Assembly (NCBI RefSeq): GCF_019977755.1
Contig: NZ_AP025145.1
Span: forward strand, 2,294,001 to 2,358,000
Reading direction: 5' to 3'
Source of the DNA: Vibrio penaeicida
Lineage (GTDB): Bacteria; Pseudomonadota; Gammaproteobacteria; Enterobacterales; Vibrionaceae
Length of the DNA stretch: 64,000 nt
Shown: positions 26,989 through 35,206 of the stretch, one piece after another
How the letters are laid out: every line of letters begins with the position of its first letter
Numbering within the stretch: position 1 is the first letter of the stretch
Notes under the pieces: model-generated
What the model saw: only the letters and a program-made list of their open reading frames with translations
The model's database searches: none
What the model was told of the DNA's origin: nothing
Position numbers and translations under genes: made by a program

Positions 26989-28113
26989 ATGAATATCATG
27001 CAGGGACTTATGATCAAACATCGAATCCCAGCGCTTTTGCTTGCGCTTACCCCAGTTTGGCTACCTTCCTCTTTACAGGCTGAAGAGATACAAAGCGTTG
27101 ATTTAGTGGCAGCTATCGATGAAAAAATCACTCAAAATCAAGAGAAAATTGATTCTGTCGATGATGAACACTTCGAAGAAGCCAAAACGCACTCTCAACT
27201 CAAGCAACAATCAGAGCAACTGCAACGCGAGTATGCTGAATTAGTTGCTAAACGGAACCGAGCAAAAAGTGCTCTGGATAAGCAATTTACCCGTTTGGTT
27301 GAAGAGCCTGATATAGACCTCTCCAGCTTCCAAAAGCAATACCAAGAGTCTTGGGTTGCAGTTAAAGGAAACCAAAAAGAACAACTCAATCAACAGCACC
27401 TTGTCAGCGAAAGCGAAATGCGCCTGTCTCAGCTTAAGCAGCAGCAGGCTCACTTGAACGCAGCGCAGCAAAATCTGCAAGAATCCCGTGTTGAAGCACG
27501 AGTAAAGAGGCTAGCCGCTGAACTACGTGAGAGTGCTGTTCTTGAAACCAGTTACAAGACAACGTGTTCAGCAAGCATGACCCTGCGTGACTGTGCGAAC
27601 CGTGGTAAGCACTTAACCAAACAAAAAGCCGTCAATACATTTAAGTCACGATTGATAGGTCAGTTAACTGAAGCTAACGTGGCAAAGCAACACTTGCAAG
27701 GTGTGCAACTTAATATCCACGTTCAAGATAGCCAAATCATTAAAAGTGGTTTTTCTGGCGACAACAGTTACGCGACCAAAATGCAAGCGCAGCTTCAAGC
27801 CAAACCTGAATCGCTGGCTGCATGTAAACTTCTAGGGGTTGCAAACCGCTACTGTTACTCTGAATCGAATGTCGTGACTACATCCAAAGTCGATAAAGCA
27901 TGGGCTAACATTACGGTACGCTCTGATCAGTACGAAGATGACGTTACCGTCAACGGAGTAAGATATGGCAGCACTCCTGTTGAGTTAGTACTTCCAGCGG
28001 GTCGCCACCAGATTACTGTTTCTAAAGAAGGTTTTGAAACATACAGCCGCCAGATAACCATTAACGGTAATGATACTATTTGGGTTAAACTGAGACCTGA
28101 AAAGCATGGGTAG
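26989..28113 (+). CDS. Exported coiled-coil PEGA-domain protein
   Basis: 374 residues. A signal peptide (to about residue 31, SSLQA) is followed by a Gln/Lys/Glu-rich coiled-coil (about 35-180). A middle domain with two cysteine pairs comes next, and a PEGA domain at about 302-372 (VNGVRYGSTPVELVLPAGRH). PEGA domains are small beta-folds of surface and periplasmic proteins. The whole chain aligns with the first 365 residues of the next gene, so the two are tandem paralogues. In-frame Met codons at 26989, 26998 and 27010 are all possible starts. Function is unknown. Confidence 0.8.
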   Translation: MNIMQGLMIKHRIPALLLALTPVWLPSSLQAEEIQSVDLVAAIDEKITQNQEKIDSVDDEHFEEAKTHSQLKQQSEQLQREYAELVAKRNRAKSALDKQFTRLVEEPDIDLSSFQKQYQESWVAVKGNQKEQLNQQHLVSESEMRLSQLKQQQAHLNAAQQNLQESRVEARVKRLAAELRESAVLETSYKTTCSASMTLRDCANRGKHLTKQKAVNTFKSRLIGQLTEANVAKQHLQGVQLNIHVQDSQIIKSGFSGDNSYATKMQAQLQAKPESLAACKLLGVANRYCYSESNVVTTSKVDKAWANITVRSDQYEDDVTVNGVRYGSTPVELVLPAGRHQITVSKEGFETYSRQITINGNDTIWVKLRPEKHG

Positions 28114-28161
28114 AGCCCAATTTCGGCATGATACATTGCCCATTTACACGTAATTTCTTAT

Positions 28162-28207
28162 CGCCATTTTGTTTATATCAATCCTCATTGATAGTGACAA
28201 AATGGCG
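28162..28207. repeat. Long hairpin between the PEGA genes
   Basis: Outer arms CGCCATTTTGT (28162-28172) and ACAAAATGGCG (28197-28207) pair perfectly. Inside, TATCAAT (28176-28182) pairs with ATTGATA (28187-28193). There is no T-run, so it may be a processing or attenuation structure and not a plain terminator. Confidence 0.6.
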
Positions 28208-28243
28208 CTTTAGTTAAGCAAACAACACGAATTAGAACTGAAC

Positions 28244-30067
28244 ATGAGACAAGGATTACCAGCGCTTTTGTTGGCTCTTTCACCGAGCCTGATATCAGTA
28301 GCAGCATATGCTGAGGCTTTGGATATCACGAATGTTTCAAAAGCTATGAGTTCGAAGGAGGCTGAAATACAGTCCGTCGGTACTCAGGAAACGGACATTC
28401 AGGCAGCCATTCGAAAGCTCAAAGCTGAGTTACTACAGGTGGAACAAGATGAAGACCGCCTTGAAAACAAAAGGCTGAAAGCCAAACAAGCTCTGGAAAG
28501 ACAGTACGCTCGAATGCTGGATGATCCTGAGCTAGACCTTGCCTCGAGCCAAAAAGCTTATCAGGATGCATGGGCAAAACTGAAGCAAAACCAACAGCAG
28601 CAGCTTGATGTGGAACACCAAATTCAAGAGCAGCAAATTTCCTTATCTAGTTCAAAAGCCAAAAGTGCACAACTCAACGCTGAACTCCGAGAATTAGAAG
28701 AGAGCCACTTTCGTTTGCGTGCAGATCAACTGCAAAACGAGTTAACGGTTCAAACCTCCCAAACGGTCTCTTACCTTCATAACTGTGCTCAGGATGCGAC
28801 TCTGGCGCAATGTAAGGAACAAACCACAGGGTTAGCGCTTCAAAAAGCCGTTAATCAATTCCAGTCGGCATTAATTAACAACACAACGGAAAGTGAGATA
28901 GTTAAACAACACCTTCAACAAACCGCGTTAAACATTCATGTTGTAAGCCATCAGCCAGTAAAAACAGGGTTTGTTAACGGTGGTCAATACCAAGCAAAAA
29001 TTGACGTTGCCATCGAATCACGCCCTTCGTTAAACGCCGCATGTCGCTTACTTAATATTGATTCAGCTTACTGCTTTGACCCGAGTGAGAAACTCGAAAA
29101 ATCAAGTACGCAGAAAGAAGTAAGGTGGGTGACGTTAACGGTACGTTCAAATCAATACGACGACAGTGTGTTGATTAATGGAGTGAGCTACGGTTCCACG
29201 CCTGTCGATATCATGCTGCCAACAGGTGCCCACACTGTGAGTGTCAAAAAAGAGGGATTCCGTTCCTTTAGCCGTGAAATGACACTCAAACAAGACGGTA
29301 ACCTACGAGCTGTATTGGTTGAAAACGCTAACCTTCCGCGTTCAGGAAAAGCCTTTGCAGACCAAGTTGGTGAACCAACAGCTGCGCCGCAAATGATTGT
29401 TGTTGGCGCAGGTAATTACTATGTAGGCAAAAATGGCTCTCAGCAAGTCGAGTTAACACGCGCATATTCAATTTCATCAACACCCATCACCGTTAAGCAA
29501 TTTGCTGCGTTTGTAAACGACACGGGTTACAAAACAGCCGCAGAACAAAACAAAACCTGCTCCACAATGGAAAATAGTGTAGACGTGGTGGTTGATGGTA
29601 ATTATTGGCGTCAACCCGGCTTCAAACAAAGTGATCAGTCCCCTGTTGTGTGCCTTAGTAGAAGCGATGCCCGTGCGTATACAAAGTGGCTAAGTAATAA
29701 AACAGGCTACCAATACCGCCTCCCTACGGAACAAGAATGGGAAATTGCCGCTCGTGCAGGCACGTCCAGTGATTATTGGTGGGGCGATGAGTTTGGTACT
29801 GGTAAAGCGAATACAGGTTGGGCTGGCACTAAGTGGTCAAATGTGAGCAGTTCCCCTGTCAAAGCATTCCGCCCAAATGCACTTGGTTTGTACGACATGG
29901 TGGGCAATGTTTGGGAATGGACAAATAATCGATACGGTAGCGCAAAAGGCGGTGCTTGGAGCTTTGCCCCTGCAAAAGCTTCAGCACATGAATCTTTGGA
30001 AGTCGCTCCAGAATCAACAACGAACTACATCGGGTTCCGAGTTGTTCGAATGCTCACAAAGAGTTAA
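28244..30067 (+). CDS. Exported PEGA protein with FGE-like C-terminal domain
   Basis: 607 residues. A signal peptide (about 1-25), coiled coil (35-180) and cysteine-containing middle domain precede a PEGA domain (about 295-360) and an FGE-sulphatase/SUMF1-type domain (about 380-605). The last shows PVVCLSRSDARAYTKWLS, YRLPTEQEWEIAARAGT and GNVWEWT. Residues 1-365 are paralogous to the preceding gene. The C-terminal strand reads NYIGFRVVRM without the cysteine pair that true formylglycine-generating enzymes use, so it is probably a binding or structural version of the fold. It may share an operon with the first PEGA gene (130-base gap). Confidence 0.85.
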   Translation: MRQGLPALLLALSPSLISVAAYAEALDITNVSKAMSSKEAEIQSVGTQETDIQAAIRKLKAELLQVEQDEDRLENKRLKAKQALERQYARMLDDPELDLASSQKAYQDAWAKLKQNQQQQLDVEHQIQEQQISLSSSKAKSAQLNAELRELEESHFRLRADQLQNELTVQTSQTVSYLHNCAQDATLAQCKEQTTGLALQKAVNQFQSALINNTTESEIVKQHLQQTALNIHVVSHQPVKTGFVNGGQYQAKIDVAIESRPSLNAACRLLNIDSAYCFDPSEKLEKSSTQKEVRWVTLTVRSNQYDDSVLINGVSYGSTPVDIMLPTGAHTVSVKKEGFRSFSREMTLKQDGNLRAVLVENANLPRSGKAFADQVGEPTAAPQMIVVGAGNYYVGKNGSQQVELTRAYSISSTPITVKQFAAFVNDTGYKTAAEQNKTCSTMENSVDVVVDGNYWRQPGFKQSDQSPVVCLSRSDARAYTKWLSNKTGYQYRLPTEQEWEIAARAGTSSDYWWGDEFGTGKANTGWAGTKWSNVSSSPVKAFRPNALGLYDMVGNVWEWTNNRYGSAKGGAWSFAPAKASAHESLEVAPESTTNYIGFRVVRMLTKS

Positions 30068-30092
30068 GAATTTTTCTTTATCTTCACTCAGT

Positions 30093-30122
30093 AAAAAGGG
30101 CTTCCAAATGGAAGCCCTTTTT
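30093..30122 (+). terminator. Intrinsic terminator after PEGA/FGE gene
   Basis: A 13-base stem (AAAAAGGGCTTCC with its complement), loop of four and a T run, about 25 bases past the stop. Confidence 0.9.
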
Positions 30123-30165
30123 ATATAACTGTCTGAATGAAAATAGCTAATCTCAGCTTTGAATA

Positions 30166-30448
30166 TATACCCAAGTGACCTCAAGATACTTGGTTCAGCG
30201 AGATTTAACTGTCTTTAAGACAAGGCACCGATTTGATGATTTAGTGGTTCTAAATCAAAAATCGGTAACGCAGTATGAAAGCCAGTTAAACTCGCCCTTG
30301 GGAGCCCATATTCTTTCCCATTTCTTCGTCAAAGAACTTGGAAAGGATTCATCATTCCGCTGCGTTCCTGATTTTTTGAAATAAAGAGCCTTGAACTGAA
30401 ACAGAATATGAGGCTCTGAATCCTGCATCTTGAGGTGACTAGGGTATA
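30166..30448. mobile_element. MITE-like non-autonomous element (283 bp)
   Basis: The left end TATACCCAAGTGACCTCAAG and the reverse complement of the right end (30427-30448) agree at 20 of 22 bases, giving terminal inverted repeats of about 22 bases. The interior (about 240 bases) has no believable gene. A 69-codon open frame crosses it but has no ribosome site. From memory such TATACCCAAGT...CTCAAGAT repeats are common in Vibrio genomes. A shorter relative lies at 17292-17324. Ends in TA may reflect a TA target duplication. Confidence 0.7.
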
Positions 30449-30486
30449 CAAATTCAATTGGCTGGCAACTGCATTTTAATTCCTTA

Positions 30487-31356
30487 TTATTCGTTGCATT
30501 CCGTGTGTACGGCTAGCGGTTTCGCTTTGCCAAGGTAAGTTCGAAACTTAGCAAACGACAACGCAACAATGAAGCAGAACGCTTGAACGAGAACAATACA
30601 CGCACTGGTTGCGCCATCAATATGGAAACTGATCAATGTACCCGCTAATGTCGAACCGATTGACACAGACAGCGCTATTGTCAGCATGTTGGTAAACTTT
30701 TTGGTCAATACAAAGGCTGTGATACCAGGAGAAACCAGCATTGCAACGACCATAATGACGCCTACAGCCTGAATGGTCGCGACTATGGTTAATGCCAGCA
30801 TAATAAGCAAACCATAGTGTAAGAGCGTTACAGGTAAGCCAGCAACACGTGCGTGGCTCTTATCAAAGCAGTAAAGCAAGAAATCATGTCGAAATACAAC
30901 CATAACACAGAAAACGATGACGGAAATAACAACCGTTTGCCAAAACTCAAAATCGCTAATCCCTAGCATGTTACCAAACAAGATGTGTAACAAGTGCTGA
31001 TCGGTTTCTATCTTAGCGAACATCACCAACCCCAGAGCAAACATACCCGAGAAAACAATCCCCATTACGGTATCTTCTTTCACCCGGCTATTTTCCTTTA
31101 TATAACCGGTTAGAAGCGCACATGCGAGTCCAGAAACAAACGCACCAATCGGTAGCGCAATCCCCACAACATAAGCCACCACAATACCAGGTAAGACTGC
31201 GTGAGAAATCGCATCGCCCATCAACGACCAGCCTTTAAGCACCAAATAGCACGATAGGATGGCACAGACACTCCCCACAGCTAAACCAGCCCATAGCGCA
31301 CGCATCATAAATGGGTATTGGAACGGCTCAATAATCCAGCTAATCAACGCTTCCAT
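30487..31356 (-). CDS. sitD: Mn/Fe ABC transporter permease, second
   Basis: 289 residues with about eight to nine hydrophobic segments, ABC-3 (ZnuB/MntB/SitC-D) family. The typical N-terminal GAFVSGLACALLTG and KGWSLMGDAISHAVLPGI segments are present. Its start overlaps the end of the first permease by one base, so the two are translationally coupled. It would pair with the first permease and the ATPase to form the inner-membrane channel for manganous or ferrous ions. Fe/Mn specificity is taken from the binding protein. Confidence 0.88.
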   Translation of the reverse strand: MEALISWIIEPFQYPFMMRALWAGLAVGSVCAILSCYLVLKGWSLMGDAISHAVLPGIVVAYVVGIALPIGAFVSGLACALLTGYIKENSRVKEDTVMGIVFSGMFALGLVMFAKIETDQHLLHILFGNMLGISDFEFWQTVVISVIVFCVMVVFRHDFLLYCFDKSHARVAGLPVTLLHYGLLIMLALTIVATIQAVGVIMVVAMLVSPGITAFVLTKKFTNMLTIALSVSIGSTLAGTLISFHIDGATSACIVLVQAFCFIVALSFAKFRTYLGKAKPLAVHTECNE

Positions 31357-32234
31357 TACGCTCTCCTAGCCAATTTGCTGGCGCTGCTCAACCGCCCCAA
31401 AGCAGCAATACGATCGGAAAATAAGCCGTACTTAGGAGCGAACAAAAACGCAAGCATGAACAATACGGTTTGAATCAAAACAATAATGCCGCCTGTTGTA
31501 CCATCTAAGAAGTAGCTGATATACGCACCAAGCCCACTACTCAATAGTCCAATAGTAGTGGCAATAATGAGCAGCCAGCCAAATCGGTCGGTCAAAAGAT
31601 ACGCCGTAGCACCTGGAGTAATAACCATGGCAATAACAAGAACCGCCCCTACTGTTTGCAATGATGCAACAGTACAAGCGCTCAAAAGAGTAAAGAAAAG
31701 TATCTTCAATTTAACAGGAGAAAGACCAACAGATGAAGCTTGGGTTTCATCGAAAAAGACAAGCATGAGGTCTTTCCATAACAGCCCTAGAATCAACAGA
31801 GACACGACTGAAATAGTGACAATTTGATAAAGATCTTCGGGGCCAATACTAAGGATATTGCCGAAAATAATTGCTTGGACGTTAATAGAGGTTGGGTTAA
31901 GTGAAATCAGCAGTAATCCAGCCGCAAAAAAGGTCGTGAAAATAAACCCTATAATGGCATCTTCTTTCAAATGCGAGAGTGACTTCAGCGCTGCAATACT
32001 CAGAGATGCGAGAAACCCAGAAAAGAATGCTCCAACCGCGTAAGGTAACCCCAATGCGTAAGCGCCTGCTACACCAGGGACAACAGAGTGCGAAAGCGCA
32101 TCACCAATTAGGGACCAACCTTTCAACATAAGAAAGGCTGAAAGAAACGCACACACGGCACCCACAATCGCACTCGCGAATATGGCGTTAATCATGTATT
32201 CGTAACCTAGGGGCTCCAATAAATATTCCAACAT
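31356..32234 (-). CDS. sitC: Mn/Fe ABC transporter permease, first
   Basis: 292 residues, ABC-3 family with multiple membrane helices and the KGWSLIGDALSHSVVPGVAGAY motif that contacts the ATPase. It is about 40% similar by eye to the second permease, as expected for the paired SitC/SitD (YfeC/YfeD) channel subunits. It overlaps its neighbours by one base on each side, giving a tightly coupled operon. Confidence 0.88.
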   Translation of the reverse strand: MLEYLLEPLGYEYMINAIFASAIVGAVCAFLSAFLMLKGWSLIGDALSHSVVPGVAGAYALGLPYAVGAFFSGFLASLSIAALKSLSHLKEDAIIGFIFTTFFAAGLLLISLNPTSINVQAIIFGNILSIGPEDLYQIVTISVVSLLILGLLWKDLMLVFFDETQASSVGLSPVKLKILFFTLLSACTVASLQTVGAVLVIAMVITPGATAYLLTDRFGWLLIIATTIGLLSSGLGAYISYFLDGTTGGIIVLIQTVLFMLAFLFAPKYGLFSDRIAALGRLSSASKLARRA

Positions 32235-33163
32235 TACTGATCCACCCGGCTTTTTTGATCGCGACTGGGTTCACCACGATTGGATTCATCGCGATGTTGA
32301 GCTTCGCTGATTAGAGTAGAGTCATTTCTATTGGTTCCATAGAATACCGCGGGTTTCTCGTGATCAGAAATGATCGTAACAGCACGGCGATCGGCATCAT
32401 TGTGCAGTTCTTCTCCAGGGATACCAACGTGTTTAAGAACCCCACCAAATGTCGCTTCTAGATTTTGCTGAGTGAAAGTAACATCTAACGAGCCTGCTGC
32501 AATAACCGTTCTGTTTATAAAAACCACTTCATTGCAATAATCTGGAATACTTCCCAAATTATGGGTGGACACTAAAATCAGATGCCCTTCAGCCCTAAGT
32601 TCTCGAAACAACTGCATAATGGCACTTTCTGTAGTGAAATCGACACCAGTAAAAGGTTCATCAAGTAATATTGTTTTGCTCTCTTGAGCCAATGCTCTTG
32701 CCAAAAAAACACGTTTTTTCTGTCCACCGGAAAGCTCGCCAATTTGTCGTTCAGCTAATTGGCTAATTCCCATTCGGTCCATCGCTGAAGCGACTTTTGC
32801 CTTATCCGTTTTACTCGGTCGGCGAAGAAAATTCATAAACCCAAAACGACCTTGCATCACCACATCTTTAACTAGGATAGGAAAATCCCAGTCGATATCC
32901 TCACTTTGAGGTACGTACGCCACTAAATTACTTTTTAGAGCTTTACGTATGGTCATCCCAGAGACACAAATGTCACCAGACGAGAGCTTCACAAGCCCCA
33001 TGATGCTTTTAAAAAGCGTCGATTTACCACCACCATTGATCCCAACGAGGGCACATATAGTACCCCCGCTAAGAGAGAAGTTAACGTGGTTAATCGCTGT
33101 GAAGCCGTTGTTGTATGTCACACCAACGTTGGATACTTCTAAGCTGGCCGACAACGAACTCAT
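32234..33163 (-). CDS. sitB: Mn/Fe ABC transporter ATPase
   Basis: 309 residues. ABC motifs are complete: Walker [10 protein letters not shown] (about 41-49), Q-loop [14 protein letters not shown], signature LSGGQKKR, Walker B TILLDEPF and the switch His in LVSTHN. This is the SitB/YfeB type that powers metal import. The last 45 or so residues are a polar, Arg/Asp/Ser-rich tail (ending [10 protein letters not shown]) that most relatives lack. The start overlaps the binding-protein stop by four bases. Confidence 0.9.
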   Translation of the reverse strand: MSSLSASLEVSNVGVTYNNGFTAINHVNFSLSGGTICALVGINGGGKSTLFKSIMGLVKLSSGDICVSGMTIRKALKSNLVAYVPQSEDIDWDFPILVKDVVMQGRFGFMNFLRRPSKTDKAKVASAMDRMGISQLAERQIGELSGGQKKRVFLARALAQESKTILLDEPFTGVDFTTESAIMQLFRELRAEGHLILVSTHNLGSIPDYCNEVVFINRTVIAAGSLDVTFTQQNLEATFGGVLKHVGIPGEELHNDADRRAVTIISDHEKPAVFYGTNRNDSTLISEAQHRDESNRGEPSRDQKSRVDQ

Positions 33164-34041
33164 AATTCAAATCCATCCGCTACAGTTTGTGTAGTAACTT
33201 TCAATAAATCTAGATAGGTAGGAACAGGACCATTTTGAGTAGACAGAGAATCTACATATAGCACGCCGCCATATTTTGCATTCGTTTCTCTTACAACCTG
33301 TTTTGCAGGCTTGTCCGAAATGGTGCTTTCACTAAACACTACCGGAATTTGGTTGTCACGAATCTTATCGATAAGTGATTTAACCTGTTTTGGCGTGCCT
33401 TGCTGGTCAGCATTGATCGGCCACAAGTACGCTTCTTTTAAATCATAATCTTTCGCTAAGTAACTGAATGCACCTTCACTGGTGACTAACCAACGCTTGT
33501 CTTTTGGAATCGTACTCAATTGCTTGCGAATTGGCGCATCGAGATTCTTAACTTTTTCGGAATACGCTGCTGCATTACTATTATAGGTCGAAGCATTCAC
33601 TGGGTCATGTTTTACGAGCGCTTTACGGATGTTTTCAATGTAAACAAGAGCGTTACTTGTAGACATCCACGCATGAGGGTTGGGTTTACCTTGATAAGGA
33701 CCGTCGTAAATGGAAAGTGGCGTAATTCCTTCTGTTAGCGTTACAGATGGAACACCTTCAATATTACTAAAAAAGCGCTCGAACCAGCGTTCAAGGTTCA
33801 TTCCATTCCACATAACTAAGTCTGCTGACTGCGCTTTTACAATGTCTTTAGGAGTAGGCTGATAGTCATGAATTTCAGCGCCAGGTTTGGTAATAGATAC
33901 GACTTCAGCAGCATCACCAGCTACATTCTGAGCTATATCTTGAATGATGGTAAATGTTGTAACAACTTTGAAATTAGCAGTAGCCATACCTGGTACCAAT
34001 ACAAGGCTACACAATCCCAATTGGGCTAAAATCTTCTTCAT
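33160..34041 (-). CDS. sitA: Periplasmic Mn/Fe-binding protein
   Basis: 293 residues with a signal peptide (about 1-22), cluster A-I metal-binding protein. The four ligand motifs are visible: His in EIHDYQPTP, His in NPHAWMS, Glu in SEGAFSY and Asp in YVDSLS. The His-His-Glu-Asp set is that of Mn/Fe binders (SitA, YfeA, MntC); zinc binders have His in the third place. First gene of a sitABCD-type operon with a Fur box 39 bases upstream. Loss of a His-rich loop also argues against ZnuA. Confidence 0.9.
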   Translation of the reverse strand: MKKILAQLGLCSLVLVPGMATANFKVVTTFTIIQDIAQNVAGDAAEVVSITKPGAEIHDYQPTPKDIVKAQSADLVMWNGMNLERWFERFFSNIEGVPSVTLTEGITPLSIYDGPYQGKPNPHAWMSTSNALVYIENIRKALVKHDPVNASTYNSNAAAYSEKVKNLDAPIRKQLSTIPKDKRWLVTSEGAFSYLAKDYDLKEAYLWPINADQQGTPKQVKSLIDKIRDNQIPVVFSESTISDKPAKQVVRETNAKYGGVLYVDSLSTQNGPVPTYLDLLKVTTQTVADGFEL

Positions 34042-34079
34042 TTTTTCATCCTGAATCCATTAGATGCTGCAATCGTAAA

Positions 34080-34094
34080 TGATAACCATTATCA
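34080..34094. promoter_or_regulatory. Fur box upstream of sitABCD
   Basis: TGATAACCATTATCA matches the 7-1-7 Fur consensus at 14 of 15 positions and lies 39 bases before the sitA start. This fits repression of metal uptake by Fur (or by the related Mur acting on similar sites). Confidence 0.8.
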
Positions 34095-34186
34095 CTTCAA
34101 CAAAAACACAAGTATTTAAAGGCTAAGTATCCCCTAATTACGTGCTTCAGGTGAACAATAATACGATATTTATCGTATTTAGACCG

Positions 34187-34230
34187 TTTTTTCCTTAAAA
34201 GGGGGGAATTCCCCCCTTTTAAGGAAAAAA
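34187..34230. repeat. 44-base perfect palindrome
   Basis: Left arm 34187-34208 (T6 CCTT A4 G6 AA) and right arm 34209-34230 are exact reverse complements with no spacer. In RNA either strand would form a G6/C6 stem flanked by T and A runs, so it resembles a bidirectional terminator. No coding gene reads into it from either side. Confidence 0.85.
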
Positions 34231-34239
34231 ATACTGTTT

Positions 34240-34404
34240 TATCTTAAGTGTCATAGAGTTAGATACAGTCCAGTGTATTTAACTCTCGGTATCATATTGA
34301 TACCAGTTATGATCACTTAGACCCTGAAGTCGATCATAACCTCTTCTACACGTCGACAAGATGTATCTTGTATTTTGCCAGCTCCCTCAAGCTGGCTTTT
34401 TTTT
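34240..34404 (+). ncRNA. Candidate structured RNA (sRNA or leader of LuxR gene)
   Basis: Three consecutive hairpins and a terminator on the plus strand. Hairpin 1 (34255-34286) has arms AGAGTTAGATACA/TGTATTTAACTCT. Hairpin 2 (34288-34304) has GGTATCA/TGATACC. Hairpin 3 (34306-34340) has GTTATGATC plus ACTT paired with AAGT plus GATCATAAC. The terminator is GCCAGCT/AGCTGGC with eight T (34377-34404). No coding gene precedes it. It is either a free small RNA or a 5' leader whose terminator lies 55 bases before the LuxR start. The 5' end is a guess. It is not a family I recognise. Confidence 0.6.
34377..34404 (+). terminator. Strong intrinsic terminator of the RNA candidate
   Basis: Seven-base GC-rich stem, six-base loop and eight consecutive T on the plus strand. 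There is no upstream plus-strand coding gene for it to serve. Confidence 0.85.
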
Positions 34405-34459
34405 AAACAAGCCTACTTGAACGTATAACATACGCTGTAATCTCTATATTGAGACTGAT

Positions 34460-35206
34460 ATGATTGTTAACAAGTGGCGCACTACAACAGAGCGAATATT
34501 CGTGCCTAACTCAACTCTTTTGTCTGTTCTCAATCAATTTCCGGGTTGCTGGGGCTGCAAAGATACAAATTCTAACTACGTATATGCGAGTGAATCGTTC
34601 AGTCAGCTCGTAGGGTTAAACAGCCATTCGGACTGTATAGGACTATCGGACTTTGATATCCCTTGCCCTTCAACCATCTGTGCTCTCGATTTTCAGCGGC
34701 AAGACAAACACGTCATGGAAACTCGACAAACCTTAAAGATCTTAGATATCCATCCATATCCAGATGGAAAATGGCGGGCTCATATCTTTACCAAATCTCC
34801 ATGGATAAACGACAACGGAGAAGTTCAAGGCGTTATTTTCCACGGTCAAGAGCTGGAAGATACCGCCATACTAGAAATTGGACATTGGATTTGCCGGGCC
34901 ACAGGGCAAAGCCTAAAAAGAGATGTCTATGTCAGTACCATTTGCAGCACACCCAAAAAAATTAACCAGCGAGAATCTCAAGTTCTTTTCTTCTTGTTAT
35001 ACGGGAAGAAGCCTCAATTCATTGCAAACGCTATGAGCATTTCGGTGAAAACAGTGGAAGGACACGTTGCTCGGTTAAGGAACAAGTTTGGAGCGAGAAC
35101 AAAAAGTGAACTTATAGACCTAGCTTTAGATGAAGGGTTTGGCTCCATTATTCCTGAAAGCCTGCTGAATACACAGATATCCGTTGTGCTTAGCCAAGTA
35201 AAATAG
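34460..35206 (+). CDS. PAS-LuxR transcription regulator
   Basis: 248 residues. The N-terminal half (about 15-140) looks like a PAS fold (FPGCWGCKDTNSNYVYASESF, then DIHPYPDGKWRAHIFTKSP). The C-terminus has a LuxR/FixJ-type HTH (about 170-235; INQRESQVLFFLLYGKKPQF, SVKTVEGHVARLRNKFGA). There is no REC domain, so a small ligand or redox signal in the PAS fold is more likely than phosphorylation. It lies 55 bases after a strong terminator, so read-through or an internal promoter would set its expression. Targets are unknown. Confidence 0.85.
   Translation: MIVNKWRTTTERIFVPNSTLLSVLNQFPGCWGCKDTNSNYVYASESFSQLVGLNSHSDCIGLSDFDIPCPSTICALDFQRQDKHVMETRQTLKILDIHPYPDGKWRAHIFTKSPWINDNGEVQGVIFHGQELEDTAILEIGHWICRATGQSLKRDVYVSTICSTPKKINQRESQVLFFLLYGKKPQFIANAMSISVKTVEGHVARLRNKFGARTKSELIDLALDEGFGSIIPESLLNTQISVVLSQVK

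Larger units (their letters stand above)
34042..34459. other. Divergent intergenic region: Fur box, palindrome, RNA candidate
   Basis: This 418-base gap between sitA and the LuxR gene contains the Fur box (34080-34094), a 44-base perfect palindrome (34187-34230) and a hairpin-rich RNA candidate ending in a strong terminator (34404). See separate entries. Confidence 0.7.

Noticed and set aside
28244..30067. Active formylglycine-generating enzyme
   Set aside because: The C-terminal cysteine pair needed for catalysis is missing, and no sulphatase gene is adjacent.
30175..30384. 69-codon open frame inside the MITE-like element
   Set aside because: It begins inside the terminal repeat, has no ribosome site and no similarity to a transposase that I can see.
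34240..34404. RyhB-type iron-regulated small RNA
   Set aside because: It is near a Fur box, but the conserved RyhB core is absent and the Fur box is on the far side of the palindrome, closer to sitA.
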